From Synechococcus sp. CO36386bin_37 (GTDB taxonomy: Bacteria > Cyanobacteriota > Cyanobacteriia > PCC-6307 > Cyanobiaceae): 10,115 bases of DNA. The stretch spans positions 1-10,115 of the forward strand of contig WTGE01000322.1 in assembly GCA_011525445.1 (NCBI GenBank). Reading direction: 5' to 3'. A program made the position numbers and the translations under genes. Positions within the stretch are counted from its first letter, which is position 1. Each line of letters starts with the position of its first letter. The notes under the pieces were generated by a model, which saw nothing but the letters and a program-made list of their open reading frames with translations, searched no databases and had not been told where the DNA came from. Below are positions 1 to 7,888 of the stretch, in pieces.

Positions 1-1
1 C

Positions 2-1510
<1,509 letters not shown>

Positions 1511-1523
1511 AAACGCCTCTGGC

Positions 1524-2639
1524 ATGCAAAGCCCAGTTCAGAAGCTCCTCAGAAGTCTGTCTGGAGAGTGGAAGCTGAACCTGGAAACCAAGGCCCCCAG
1601 GAATGAGCTGTACAAGAGCCGAATTGCATCCTCAAGACCGACTCTGGGCTTTTTCTTGTTGCTGATTTGCTCAGCAGTGATAGCAACACTCGGACTGATT
1701 TCCAACAGCACAGCTGTAGTGATCGGAGCCATGATCGTGGCTCCTTTAATGGACCCGATTCTGAGTCTGGCCTTCGGCCTGGCCATCGCCAACAACACGT
1801 TGGTGAAGCGGTCGGCCATCACGGTGATCATTGGGGTGGTCACCGTGATCAGCACGGCAACGCTTTTTGCGTGGGCTCTCGATGCCAGTGAAGTGAATCG
1901 AGAGATCTACAGTCGTACAGCACCCAATTTGATTGATCTCGGCATTGCGGTTGCAGCCGCCATTGCCGGATCATTCACACTGACCCGAGATCGTCTGTCC
2001 AATTCCATTGCAGGAGTGGCCATTGCAGTGGCTCTCGTGCCGCCGCTCTGTGTTTGCGGGATCGGACTGAGCATGGGCACGGAAATCATTGCCATTTTCG
2101 GCAGGGGAAGTGTTGCTGGACTCAGCAACCAGATTTCAGAGGGCTCTTTCCTACTTTTCTTGGCCAACTTGATTGGCATCACAGTTGCCAGCCTGATGGT
2201 GTTTTTATTACAACGCTATGGCTCCATTCGTCGCAGCTGGCGCAACTTACTGGTTTGGTTAGGCCTGCTTGGGCTGATGTGCATTCCCCTGGCCTCATCA
2301 CTTCAAGACTTCAATGTCCGTCAGAAAATTGATTCCCAATTCGCCACCTTCAAAGCAGGAAGAGTTAAAGAATTCAGGATGACAGAACAGAACCCTGATC
2401 TGTGGAAAAAAGTGAAACTTCTCTTCAGCAATGTTCGGGTCTCCAACAACAACGCCACCATTGAACTGGTGCTAAGCGCACAAGAGGGTCTCATCACCCA
2501 ATCCGTGATCGATGACCTCCATCAGCGTATCTTCACTCGTGCGAAGCACGACTACGGCATTGGAGAAACACGAATCAGCATCAGCGTTATTCCCAACCAA
2601 ATCTTCAAATACAATTTCAGCGAAGGAGAGAATGAATGA
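1524..2639 (+). CDS. DUF389 family multi-pass membrane protein
   Basis: A 371-residue integral membrane protein of the DUF389 family (TIGR00341-like). The family's biochemical role is not firmly established. Diagnostic motifs are present: a helix ending in IATLGLISNS followed by AVVIGAMIVAPLMDPI (about residues 53-79), and a later AIAVALVPPLCVCGIGL (166-182). I count about seven hydrophobic helices between residues 41 and 262. They are followed by a roughly 110-residue soluble C-terminal domain (about 262-371) with predicted mixed alpha/beta character. The ATG at 1524 is 13 bp after the ligA stop on the same strand, so co-transcription is plausible. There is no clear Shine-Dalgarno site in front of it, and no better in-frame start is visible before the first helix. 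Its stop overlaps the start of a small downstream ORF. Family assignment is strong; function is unknown. Confidence 0.9.
   Translation: MQSPVQKLLRSLSGEWKLNLETKAPRNELYKSRIASSRPTLGFFLLLICSAVIATLGLISNSTAVVIGAMIVAPLMDPILSLAFGLAIANNTLVKRSAITVIIGVVTVISTATLFAWALDASEVNREIYSRTAPNLIDLGIAVAAAIAGSFTLTRDRLSNSIAGVAIAVALVPPLCVCGIGLSMGTEIIAIFGRGSVAGLSNQISEGSFLLFLANLIGITVASLMVFLLQRYGSIRRSWRNLLVWLGLLGLMCIPLASSLQDFNVRQKIDSQFATFKAGRVKEFRMTEQNPDLWKKVKLLFSNVRVSNNNATIELVLSAQEGLITQSVIDDLHQRIFTRAKHDYGIGETRISISVIPNQIFKYNFSEGENE
2623..2628 (+). promoter_or_regulatory. Shine-Dalgarno AAGGAG before the small ORF at 2636
   Basis: AAGGAG lies 7 nt upstream of the ATG at 2636 and 3 nt upstream of another ATG at 2632. The 7-nt spacing favours 2636. 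The site also encodes part of the Glu-Gly-Glu tail of the DUF389 protein, so chance cannot be excluded. Most other starts in this window have weak or no such site, which makes this one stand out. Confidence 0.5.
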
Positions 2640-2809
2640 CCACACCGATCGTCTTTCGCTGGATCAAGACAGAATGCGGACGTGCAAAATTTCTTGACCT
2701 CGCCTCTCGCAATGGCCTGAAAGCAAGAATAAGACTGGGATGGTTTGTCTTGATCGCAGCAGCCAGAGATCTACCAGTCCATAATCCTGACAAGCGTAAT
2801 TCAGACTGA
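2636..2809 (+). CDS. small basic protein of unknown function, 57 aa
   Basis: An ATG-started ORF of 57 codons that I do not recognise. The protein begins MTTPIVFRWIKTECGRAKF, has a short hydrophobic patch LGWFVLIAAA at residues 34-43 and ends PDKRNSD. It is basic, with 11 Arg/Lys against 5 Asp/Glu. The hydrophobic patch is too short for a convincing membrane span. Two things support it as a gene: its ATG overlaps the DUF389 stop in the ATGA arrangement typical of translational coupling, and an AAGGAG sits 7 nt upstream. Against it: short length, no known domain, and codons such as ATA and CTA that are uncommon in the neighbours. A competing ATG at 2632 in another frame gives only a 21-codon ORF. 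It is probably either a true small gene cotranscribed with DUF389 or a chance ORF; I lean slightly towards a gene. Confidence 0.42.
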   Translation: MTTPIVFRWIKTECGRAKFLDLASRNGLKARIRLGWFVLIAAARDLPVHNPDKRNSD

Positions 2810-2845
2810 ACAAACGTGAATTCAACAACCAATAATCAAATAATC

Positions 2846-2863
2846 TCAGCCAATAAGGGCTGA
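2846..2863 (-). terminator. weak hairpin, possible terminator for the VTT gene
   Basis: The inverted repeat TCAGCC / GGCTGA forms a 6-bp stem with a 6-nt loop. Read on the minus strand it is followed by an AT-rich stretch (GATTATTTGATTATT), loosely like a rho-independent terminator for the minus-strand gene ending at 3030. It lies about 170 nt past that stop, the stem is short and the T-run is interrupted, so this is only a candidate. On the plus strand it has no U-tract. Confidence 0.22.
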
Positions 2864-2870
2864 AAGGCGA

Positions 2871-2916
2871 ATCAACAGTGAAGGCGATCATCAACAGTGA
2901 AGGCGATCATCAACAG
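2871..2916. repeat. 19-bp direct tandem repeat, 2.4 copies
   Basis: The unit ATCAACAGTGAAGGCGATC occurs exactly at 2871-2889 and again at 2890-2908, followed by the first 8 bp of a third copy at 2909-2916. A degenerate half-unit (TGAAAGGCGA) precedes it at 2861-2870. Because 19 is not a multiple of three, each copy shifts frame, which argues against a protein repeat. It most likely arose by slipped replication in non-coding DNA. There are too few copies and no unique spacers, so it is not a CRISPR. A binding-site role is possible but unsupported. Confidence 0.9.
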
Positions 2917-3029
2917 AGATTGTTCTTGCCAATCGCCGAAGAGCATCTTGAGCGGCACGCGTTGATCAACAGGAAGCCCATGGAGACTTCACAACAAGAC
3001 ACTGGGTGGATCACCTCAACAGTTTTGGA

Positions 3030-3665
3030 TTACAACTCTGTGTTGGCTTCATTCAAGGCACTTTGAGCAGCACGACCAACAAGCCAAACCACCGCAATCG
3101 TCGCCAGCACGCCAATCACCCGAACAATCCAGGCCTGGGCAGAGGACTGTCCGGCAAGCACTTCGCCAAAACGGGCGGCATCTCCCGCCAACGCACCCAA
3201 GGCACAGAACAGAATGGTGCCTGGAAGAATGCCGATCAAACCCAAGTTGTAATCGCGAAAACGCACCTCACTGAGCCCATAAACCAAATTCAAAAGAGAA
3301 AATGGAAAAGCGGGAGACAGACGCGTCAGCAGTACAAGTTTGAGGCCTTCTCGGCTTACAGCTCTCTCGACGGCCTGAAGCTTCGGGAATTGAGCCATAC
3401 GCCGACTTGTCCAATCTCGGAGCCAAAAACGACCGAGCAGGAAAGCGGCTTCCGCGCCAAGACAAGCGCCAACAAACACAATCACGCTTCCCCACCATGT
3501 GCCGTAGAGGGCACCAGCCAACATGGAGGCCCAAACCCCGGGGAGCAACAGTGTCACCCAGAGAGCGTAAAGCGGAATGAAGGCCAATCCCCCCACTGGT
3601 GAACGCAACCAATCCGTCAAGGGCTCAAACCAAGACATTCCCTCCATGCTTTGCAAACGACCCAT
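3030..3665 (-). CDS. TVP38/TMEM64 family (VTT domain) membrane protein
   Basis: A 211-residue polytopic inner or thylakoid membrane protein of the SNARE-associated/VTT (DedA-related) superfamily. Eukaryotic relatives (TMEM41B, VMP1) scramble phospholipids, and bacterial DedA-superfamily members are implicated in lipid-carrier transport; the substrate of this protein is unknown. Signature stretches are visible: GACLGAEAAFLLGRF (about 66-80) and RLSPAFPFSLLNLVYGL (115-131), the two conserved half-sites of the VTT domain, followed by the LGLIGILPGT re-entrant-like segment. The length is normal for bacterial TVP38 proteins. The ATG at 3665 is preceded on its strand by GAGAGGG with 4-nt spacing, which supports this start; in-frame ATGs at codons 7 and 10 are alternatives. 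It stands alone on the minus strand, divergent from the solute-binding protein gene across 90 bp. Family assignment is strong. Confidence 0.9.
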   Translation of the reverse strand: MGRLQSMEGMSWFEPLTDWLRSPVGGLAFIPLYALWVTLLLPGVWASMLAGALYGTWWGSVIVFVGACLGAEAAFLLGRFWLRDWTSRRMAQFPKLQAVERAVSREGLKLVLLTRLSPAFPFSLLNLVYGLSEVRFRDYNLGLIGILPGTILFCALGALAGDAARFGEVLAGQSSAQAWIVRVIGVLATIAVVWLVGRAAQSALNEANTEL

Positions 3666-3755
3666 GCAGCCCTCTCATCGTGATCGTTTTCGTATCAAAT
3701 GGAATCGAAACCACCCCGAGGCGAAATAATGCTCATAAGTCTCTGACCATGGTCT
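3666..3755. promoter_or_regulatory. divergent promoter region, VTT gene / solute-binding protein gene
   Basis: This 90-bp spacer lies between two divergent start codons, so it must carry at least the promoter of each gene unless one lies inside a coding region. An AT-rich AATAAT at 3725-3730 resembles a -10 box for the plus-strand gene (one mismatch to TATAAT). No well-spaced -35 box accompanies it. On the minus strand, GATACG is a poorer candidate. The region's role is inferred from layout; the box assignments are weak. Confidence 0.4.
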
Positions 3756-5018
3756 GTGCATCCCCTTTGCAGCCTCTTCAGGAGCAACAGGTGTCGTGTT
3801 GCGCTCGCGCTGTGCTTCACATTGCTGGGAGGGTGTGCCTTCATTGACGACACAAGGCCGACCCTTTTAAAGGTGGCTATCGCCAGCAACGAAAACGAAA
3901 GCAATTCAACAACTCGCTTTGAATCCGAACGAAAAATAAGCAATGATTTTCAAGAGCAATTGGAAACAAAACAGCCTGGAATCAGGCTTCATATTTCGAT
4001 CTACACGGACGAGCTAATTGAACAAGAGCTGAACGTCCAAACCAACAGCGGACTTGGTCCGGACCTGATCATCGCCAACAGCAATCTCACCTTGAACCTA
4101 TTGGCCAGTGGCCTGACCGACCCCATCCCACTCACGAAAGAGCGAGAACAGTTGATCAACAGGGGAGCTCTGCAGCGCGTGAAAACCACCAGTGGATTGA
4201 TCGCGGGGCAACCTGTCTCGCAGTATCTGCAACTGGCCTGCTTTGACAAGCGGAAATTAGACGCCGCACCGGCAACCCTGAAAGAGTTATCCATTGCCAG
4301 CAGCAAGAACAAAGTTTTTGGCATGGTCACAGACTTCGACCACCTCTACTGGAGCATTGGCGGCTTCGGAGCCGGAGAAGCATTAGCCACCTCCCTGAGA
4401 GGCCAAAAAACCTCCATGGCTGCCCATAAGCGGCTCACTGAATGGCTGCGATGGCTCAAGGCATCCAGCTACCAACAAAACATTGTGTTTCTACAAAATC
4501 AATCTGCATTACGAAGGGCACTCATCCAAGGGGAAATGAGTTGGATCAGCTGCTGGAGTTCCCAGCTTCCTCAACTGCGTGAAGCACTGAAGGAACATCT
4601 CGGCATTGCCCCCTTGCCCAGTGGAAACTTTGGACGAGCAACACCAATCACGCGCTTGCAAGTGTGGTCTCTGGGGAAAAACTCCAGCAAACGTCAAAGG
4701 GAAGAGAGCCTGAAATTGCTGAATTTCATCATGCAGCCCTGGGCACAAAAAACCTATGCACTCAAATACAAAACAAATTATCCAGTCAATCCAGCGGCAT
4801 CAATGATCATCGGCAAACAACTGCCATTCGCATTTACAAATTACGATGAAGCGGAGAGCAAGCGGGTAAGCCGAGGCGATGCAATTATTGCCGCAATTCA
4901 ATCCAAACCCAGTTTGAGTGACGATATTCAGTCCACACTCAATGCGTTGATCTTTGATGGATTATCCCCCGAGCAAGCGGCCACTGAACTCGAAACTAAG
5001 TTGAAAGCCAAACGATGA
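3756..5018 (+). CDS. ABC-type solute-binding lipoprotein (family 1, sugar-type), no adjacent transporter
   Basis: A 420-residue periplasmic binding protein of the MalE-like (SBP_bac_1) class. The N-terminus has a basic stretch, a hydrophobic core and the lipobox LGGC with Cys27 as the predicted lipidated residue. The mature part shows LEXKQPGI-like spacing before the first strand, GLGPDLIIANSN (99-110, the usual GxxPDlixxxs element), and late family elements LGIAPLPSG, a LLNFIMQPWAQKTYA helix and NYPVNPAA. The only plausible start is the GTG at 3756, because an in-frame TGA lies at 3744 and no later start keeps the signal peptide. Its usual partners, two MalFG-type permeases and a MalK-type ATPase, are absent. 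The ABC operon downstream is exporter-type and does not use such proteins. It overlaps the following MscS gene by 4 bp. The ligand cannot be read from the sequence; sugars or compatible solutes are guesses. Confidence 0.87.
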   Translation: MHPLCSLFRSNRCRVALALCFTLLGGCAFIDDTRPTLLKVAIASNENESNSTTRFESERKISNDFQEQLETKQPGIRLHISIYTDELIEQELNVQTNSGLGPDLIIANSNLTLNLLASGLTDPIPLTKEREQLINRGALQRVKTTSGLIAGQPVSQYLQLACFDKRKLDAAPATLKELSIASSKNKVFGMVTDFDHLYWSIGGFGAGEALATSLRGQKTSMAAHKRLTEWLRWLKASSYQQNIVFLQNQSALRRALIQGEMSWISCWSSQLPQLREALKEHLGIAPLPSGNFGRATPITRLQVWSLGKNSSKRQREESLKLLNFIMQPWAQKTYALKYKTNYPVNPAASMIIGKQLPFAFTNYDEAESKRVSRGDAIIAAIQSKPSLSDDIQSTLNALIFDGLSPEQAATELETKLKAKR

Positions 5019-6391
5019 TGGTTCCCGTTTTCCACCTCTTGACGATCGCACCAGGATCGATCCTGACCGAGCTGCTGAGCTGGTTGAGCTATCTGAATAG
5101 AAACACCGTTCTTCTGCAGCTGTTTGTGGTGGGCGTTGTGATGGTGGCTGAACAACGGGGTGCACTTCGGCAAAGCGTGCAACATCGACTGGTTCCCGAA
5201 TACATCAGAGTTCTGGTTGGCCCGATACTCCTCCTCATCAGTTCAACACTGTTCTTCCTTGTTGGCTTGCCCTGGGGATTACTGCGCTACTTCGGGCTGC
5301 TCTGGCTGGGTTGGATGCTTTTCACACCCCTCAAAACCTTGCTCTTACGAATCAACAAACAATTTCCTGTTGAGGAATTAGAAAGCACATTCCTAAGACC
5401 CGTCTATGTCATTGTTGCCACTCTGACGTTCGTCAGATTAATGGGAAGCATGGAAAATCTGGGGCGAACTCCGGTCGCGAATCTCTTCGGAGTTGAACTC
5501 ACACTAGGAAGGATCTACCTCGCTGTTATCGCGATCTATGTGATTTTCACCGTGGCCTCCCGTCCAGCAACCTTCCTGGCGTGGCTGAGCGGGGTGTTGT
5601 TCGGCGTCCGCCCACGCAACAGACGCGGCATGGAACAACTTTTTCGCTACACCGTCATTCTGATCGGTGTGATTGGTGTGGCCTATTTCATCGGTATCGA
5701 TGGCACAGCCTTCATTGCGATCGCTGGAGGACTATCTGTTGGAATCGGCTTTGGAGTGAAGGAAATCATCTCCAATTTCATCAGCAGTATCTGGTTGATG
5801 TTTGAAGGTTCAGTTCGCCCTGGAGAGATTTTGATGATCAACGGCGACCCCTGTACGGTGCGCAAACTCGGGCTCAGATACACCCAACTGAGACGGGGGC
5901 GCGATGGAGCTGAACTCTTAATCCCCAACCAAACCTTCTTCACGCAAGAAGCCACTTCGTATACAGCAACCGAGACCAGTCGACGCGACGGTGTTGTTGT
6001 AGGCGCCGCCTACGATCATGACCCTGAAATTATTCTTGAGCTATTGAAATCCATAGCCCAAAGTCATAAGAAAGTTCTCGAGTACCCGCCAGCTCAAGCG
6101 TTTGTGATCGACTTTGCCGATTCATCAATTAATTACAAAGTTCTCTTCTGGGTCTCCAACCCACTCGATGCTTTTGAAGTTGGCAGTGATTTACGTCGAA
6201 CCATCTGGAAGCAATTCGAAGCACAAGGAATCACAATCCCATTCCCACAACGTCAGGTTTACCCAATGGAATGGCCCCCAAGCCTTCAGAAAAGTCTGCA
6301 TTCAACTGGAAGCGGAGGTGTAATGCCTCAGAGCGAACAACCAGAATCGGCGGGCAGCAACGAGGAAGACAACAGCCAAGCCAAGTCCTAA
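5015..6391 (+). CDS. MscS-family mechanosensitive ion channel, long form (458 aa)
   Basis: A membrane channel of the small-conductance mechanosensitive family, which opens under membrane tension to release solutes after hypo-osmotic shock. About six hydrophobic segments are visible: roughly 33-47, 66-86, 88-110, 126-144, 166-188 and 208-226. The pore helix follows at about 229-263, with GGLSVGIGFGVKEIISNFISS and then FEGSVRPGEIL leading into the beta domain, where LIPNQTFFTQ (302-311) matches the family's IPN element. The alpha/beta C-terminal domain ends near IPFPQRQVY (408-416). The remaining 40 residues are a Ser/Gly/Gln/Glu-rich tail. The ATG at 5015 overlaps the binding-protein stop (ATGA); a second ATG at 5018 is equally possible. 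There is no Shine-Dalgarno site, so translational coupling is likely. The last 30 codons and stop are antisense to the end of an ABC permease gene. E. coli MscS has 286 residues; the extra length is in N-terminal helices and the tail. Confidence 0.92.
   Translation: MMVPVFHLLTIAPGSILTELLSWLSYLNRNTVLLQLFVVGVVMVAEQRGALRQSVQHRLVPEYIRVLVGPILLLISSTLFFLVGLPWGLLRYFGLLWLGWMLFTPLKTLLLRINKQFPVEELESTFLRPVYVIVATLTFVRLMGSMENLGRTPVANLFGVELTLGRIYLAVIAIYVIFTVASRPATFLAWLSGVLFGVRPRNRRGMEQLFRYTVILIGVIGVAYFIGIDGTAFIAIAGGLSVGIGFGVKEIISNFISSIWLMFEGSVRPGEILMINGDPCTVRKLGLRYTQLRRGRDGAELLIPNQTFFTQEATSYTATETSRRDGVVVGAAYDHDPEIILELLKSIAQSHKKVLEYPPAQAFVIDFADSSINYKVLFWVSNPLDAFEVGSDLRRTIWKQFEAQGITIPFPQRQVYPMEWPPSLQKSLHSTGSGGVMPQSEQPESAGSNEEDNSQAKS
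6302..6391. other. 90-bp tail-to-tail coding overlap
   Basis: The end of the MscS gene (plus, residues 430-458 and stop) and the end of the ABC permease gene (minus, its last 29 codons and stop) share these bases. The permease side carries conserved-looking family sequence, including AARRFW and LRHYTSASS. The channel side is low-complexity, with no helix or domain. The channel tail therefore probably arose by readthrough past an older stop, but this is inference. There is no room for a conventional terminator between the two convergent units. Confidence 0.85.
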
Positions 6392-7090
6392 CCACAACAG
6401 GTTGGTACTGGCGCGACCCAAGACCACCTCAGCGGGCACGGTGGTTAGAAAAGCCACCGGAATCACCAAGGTGAACAGCAATCGCAACGGCGCTGGATAA
6501 GCCGTGACTGGATACCGTCCTGAAGCCAGCACAACACGTAAAACCTCTGTGGCGTTCCCGGTTTTCACAAACCAAATGCTGGTGGCTGCGATGAGAAACC
6601 AAAGCGAATACAGGATGACTGCAGCCGCAAAGAGCATCAACAGGACAAGCGACATCGCCCCAAGGGACCAGGAGGCTCCCGCCTGATAAGAGCCCCAAAC
6701 CACCAGGATCAAGCCAAGCAGGACTTCCGGGACACCAGCTGGCGAGACCGTGCGGAACGACACCCAGAACTGACTGTCGATGGGCTTCAGCAACACAAAA
6801 TCGAGAGTCCCGTCTCGCACGTGCGTCACGATGGCAGACAAATTGGGACGCAGGAAGGTGCTGGCGAGACCATCAAGAACCGTATAAAACCCCTGAACAA
6901 TCAGGGCCTCAGACCAGGTCCAACCCCCCAGATCCTGGCCTGGTCCAAAAAAAAGTGACAGCATGAACAAACTGCCAATCAAACTCAATCCAACGGCAAT
7001 CAACTCAATCCAAACATTGAGTTGATACTCCAACTGAGTTGCCAGGGCTGTCCCCCAGAATCGACGCAAACTCCTGAAGTAACGCCCCAC
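6302..7090 (-). CDS. ABC-2 type exporter permease (COG3694-like), subunit 2
   Basis: A 262-residue permease of the ABC2_membrane_6 family, one half of a heterodimeric ABC exporter whose substrate is unknown. About six hydrophobic helices are visible. The family signature VRDGTLDFVLLKPID lies at 91-105, and the C-terminus has the usual FALRHYTSASS type of ending. The GTG start at 7090 follows the stop of the upstream permease with zero spacing (TGAGTG), with a G-rich run just before it that may serve as ribosome binding site. It is the last gene of the ATPase-permease-permease operon. Its final 90 bases lie antisense to the MscS gene end. Family assignment is strong; cargo cannot be inferred. 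Confidence 0.9.
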   Translation of the reverse strand: MGRYFRSLRRFWGTALATQLEYQLNVWIELIAVGLSLIGSLFMLSLFFGPGQDLGGWTWSEALIVQGFYTVLDGLASTFLRPNLSAIVTHVRDGTLDFVLLKPIDSQFWVSFRTVSPAGVPEVLLGLILVVWGSYQAGASWSLGAMSLVLLMLFAAAVILYSLWFLIAATSIWFVKTGNATEVLRVVLASGRYPVTAYPAPLRLLFTLVIPVAFLTTVPAEVVLGRASTNLLWLGLGLAVVFLVAARRFWLFALRHYTSASS

Positions 7091-7888
7091 TCAAGCCCCC
7101 ATTGCGCTGTAACGCCGCACCCCAGCTCTCCAAAGCAAAAGAACCAACGGCAACAGCAACACAATCCAAACCAACTGAATTGAAAATCCAGCCACCAGAT
7201 CAACAGGCTGCCCTGCCAGCACACGTGCCGGAAAATCAATCAGGTAAGGAAACGGTGTCCACTGCGCAAAAGTGCGCACGTTCGGAGGAAAAGCTGTGAG
7301 GGGAGCCAGTAATCCGGACAAGAAAAGAAAAGGAATGAACAACAATCGTTCCAAAGCACTGGCCTTTTCACTCCAAAAGCAAAGAGCAGCGATGAGACTT
7401 TGCAGCAAAAAAGCTATCGAGAAGGCCATCCATGTGGCCAACCAAGCCAATAAGAATTGCCCCAGTGAAGGGATCCAGAAAGCCTGAGGCTGAACGAGAA
7501 AGAAGATGGCAGCGATTAAAGCAGCAAAGGGCAATCGAGTGAGCTGCTCGCCAAGATGACTGGCGACATAGCGCCAAAGGGGATGCAGCGGTTGCAGGAG
7601 ATAAGGAGACAATCTTCCTGTTAAAGCATCTTCTTCAAAGGCATAGACCATCCATACAACAGAAAACTGACGCACGAAGAAAGCCGATAAAAAATATCGA
7701 TCAAGGCCTACTCCGTCCATCCCCAAGGCACCCCGCGCATCACTACCGTTCCAGAGGCTGAGCATGATGAACGGCAGCACGCCAGACAATGCCCAGAGTG
7801 CAATCTCAGCGCGATATTCGAGCATATGGGCATATTCAGTGCCCAACAAAGCACGCACGATGGGGCGATTGAGTCCAAAAATCCGCAT
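7091..7888 (-). CDS. ABC-2 type exporter permease (COG4587-like), subunit 1
   Basis: A 265-residue membrane protein with about six hydrophobic helices, distantly similar in plan to the permease that follows it. The family signature appears as ALTGRLSPYLLQPLHPLW (about 88-105), matching the G-x-L-x-x-x-L-x-x-P pattern of its partner; the protein ends AGVRRYSAMGA. The ATG at 7888 overlaps the ATPase stop by one base (TAATG), and its own stop abuts the next start, so the three genes almost certainly form one translationally coupled operon. The two permeases presumably form a heterodimer bound to an ATPase dimer in the cytoplasmic membrane. Substrate unknown. Confidence 0.9.
   Translation of the reverse strand: MRIFGLNRPIVRALLGTEYAHMLEYRAEIALWALSGVLPFIMLSLWNGSDARGALGMDGVGLDRYFLSAFFVRQFSVVWMVYAFEEDALTGRLSPYLLQPLHPLWRYVASHLGEQLTRLPFAALIAAIFFLVQPQAFWIPSLGQFLLAWLATWMAFSIAFLLQSLIAALCFWSEKASALERLLFIPFLFLSGLLAPLTAFPPNVRTFAQWTPFPYLIDFPARVLAGQPVDLVAGFSIQLVWIVLLLPLVLLLWRAGVRRYSAMGA

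Larger units (their letters stand above)
2810..3029. other. intergenic region between convergent genes
   Basis: These 220 bp (390 bp from the DUF389 stop if the 57-codon ORF is not real) separate plus-strand genes from the minus-strand VTT gene. They hold a 6-bp hairpin and a 19-bp tandem repeat, listed separately. From 2917 to 3029 I see no convincing RNA, terminator or protein. A plus-strand ORF starting with GTG inside the repeat (2878-3066) runs into the VTT gene and has no family features, so I do not call it. Confidence 0.6.

Noticed and set aside
2731..2751. Inverted repeat AAGAC...GTCTT as a terminator after DUF389
   Set aside because: Five-pair stem with an 11-nt loop, AT-rich, no U-tract, and it falls inside the 57-codon ORF.
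2861..2916. CRISPR array
   Set aside because: Copies are contiguous without spacers, only about two and a half units, and no cas genes nearby.
2878..3066. 62-codon plus-strand ORF starting in the tandem repeat
   Set aside because: GTG start created by the repeat, no ribosome binding site, and it runs into the VTT gene end; no family features.
3006..3602. 198-codon plus-strand open frame
   Set aside because: It lies antisense over the well-supported VTT gene, has low-complexity polar composition and no family features.
5717..5724. HIP1 palindrome GCGATCGC
   Set aside because: I noticed only this copy, inside a coding region, so I see no sign of the enrichment found in many freshwater cyanobacteria; it carries no local meaning.
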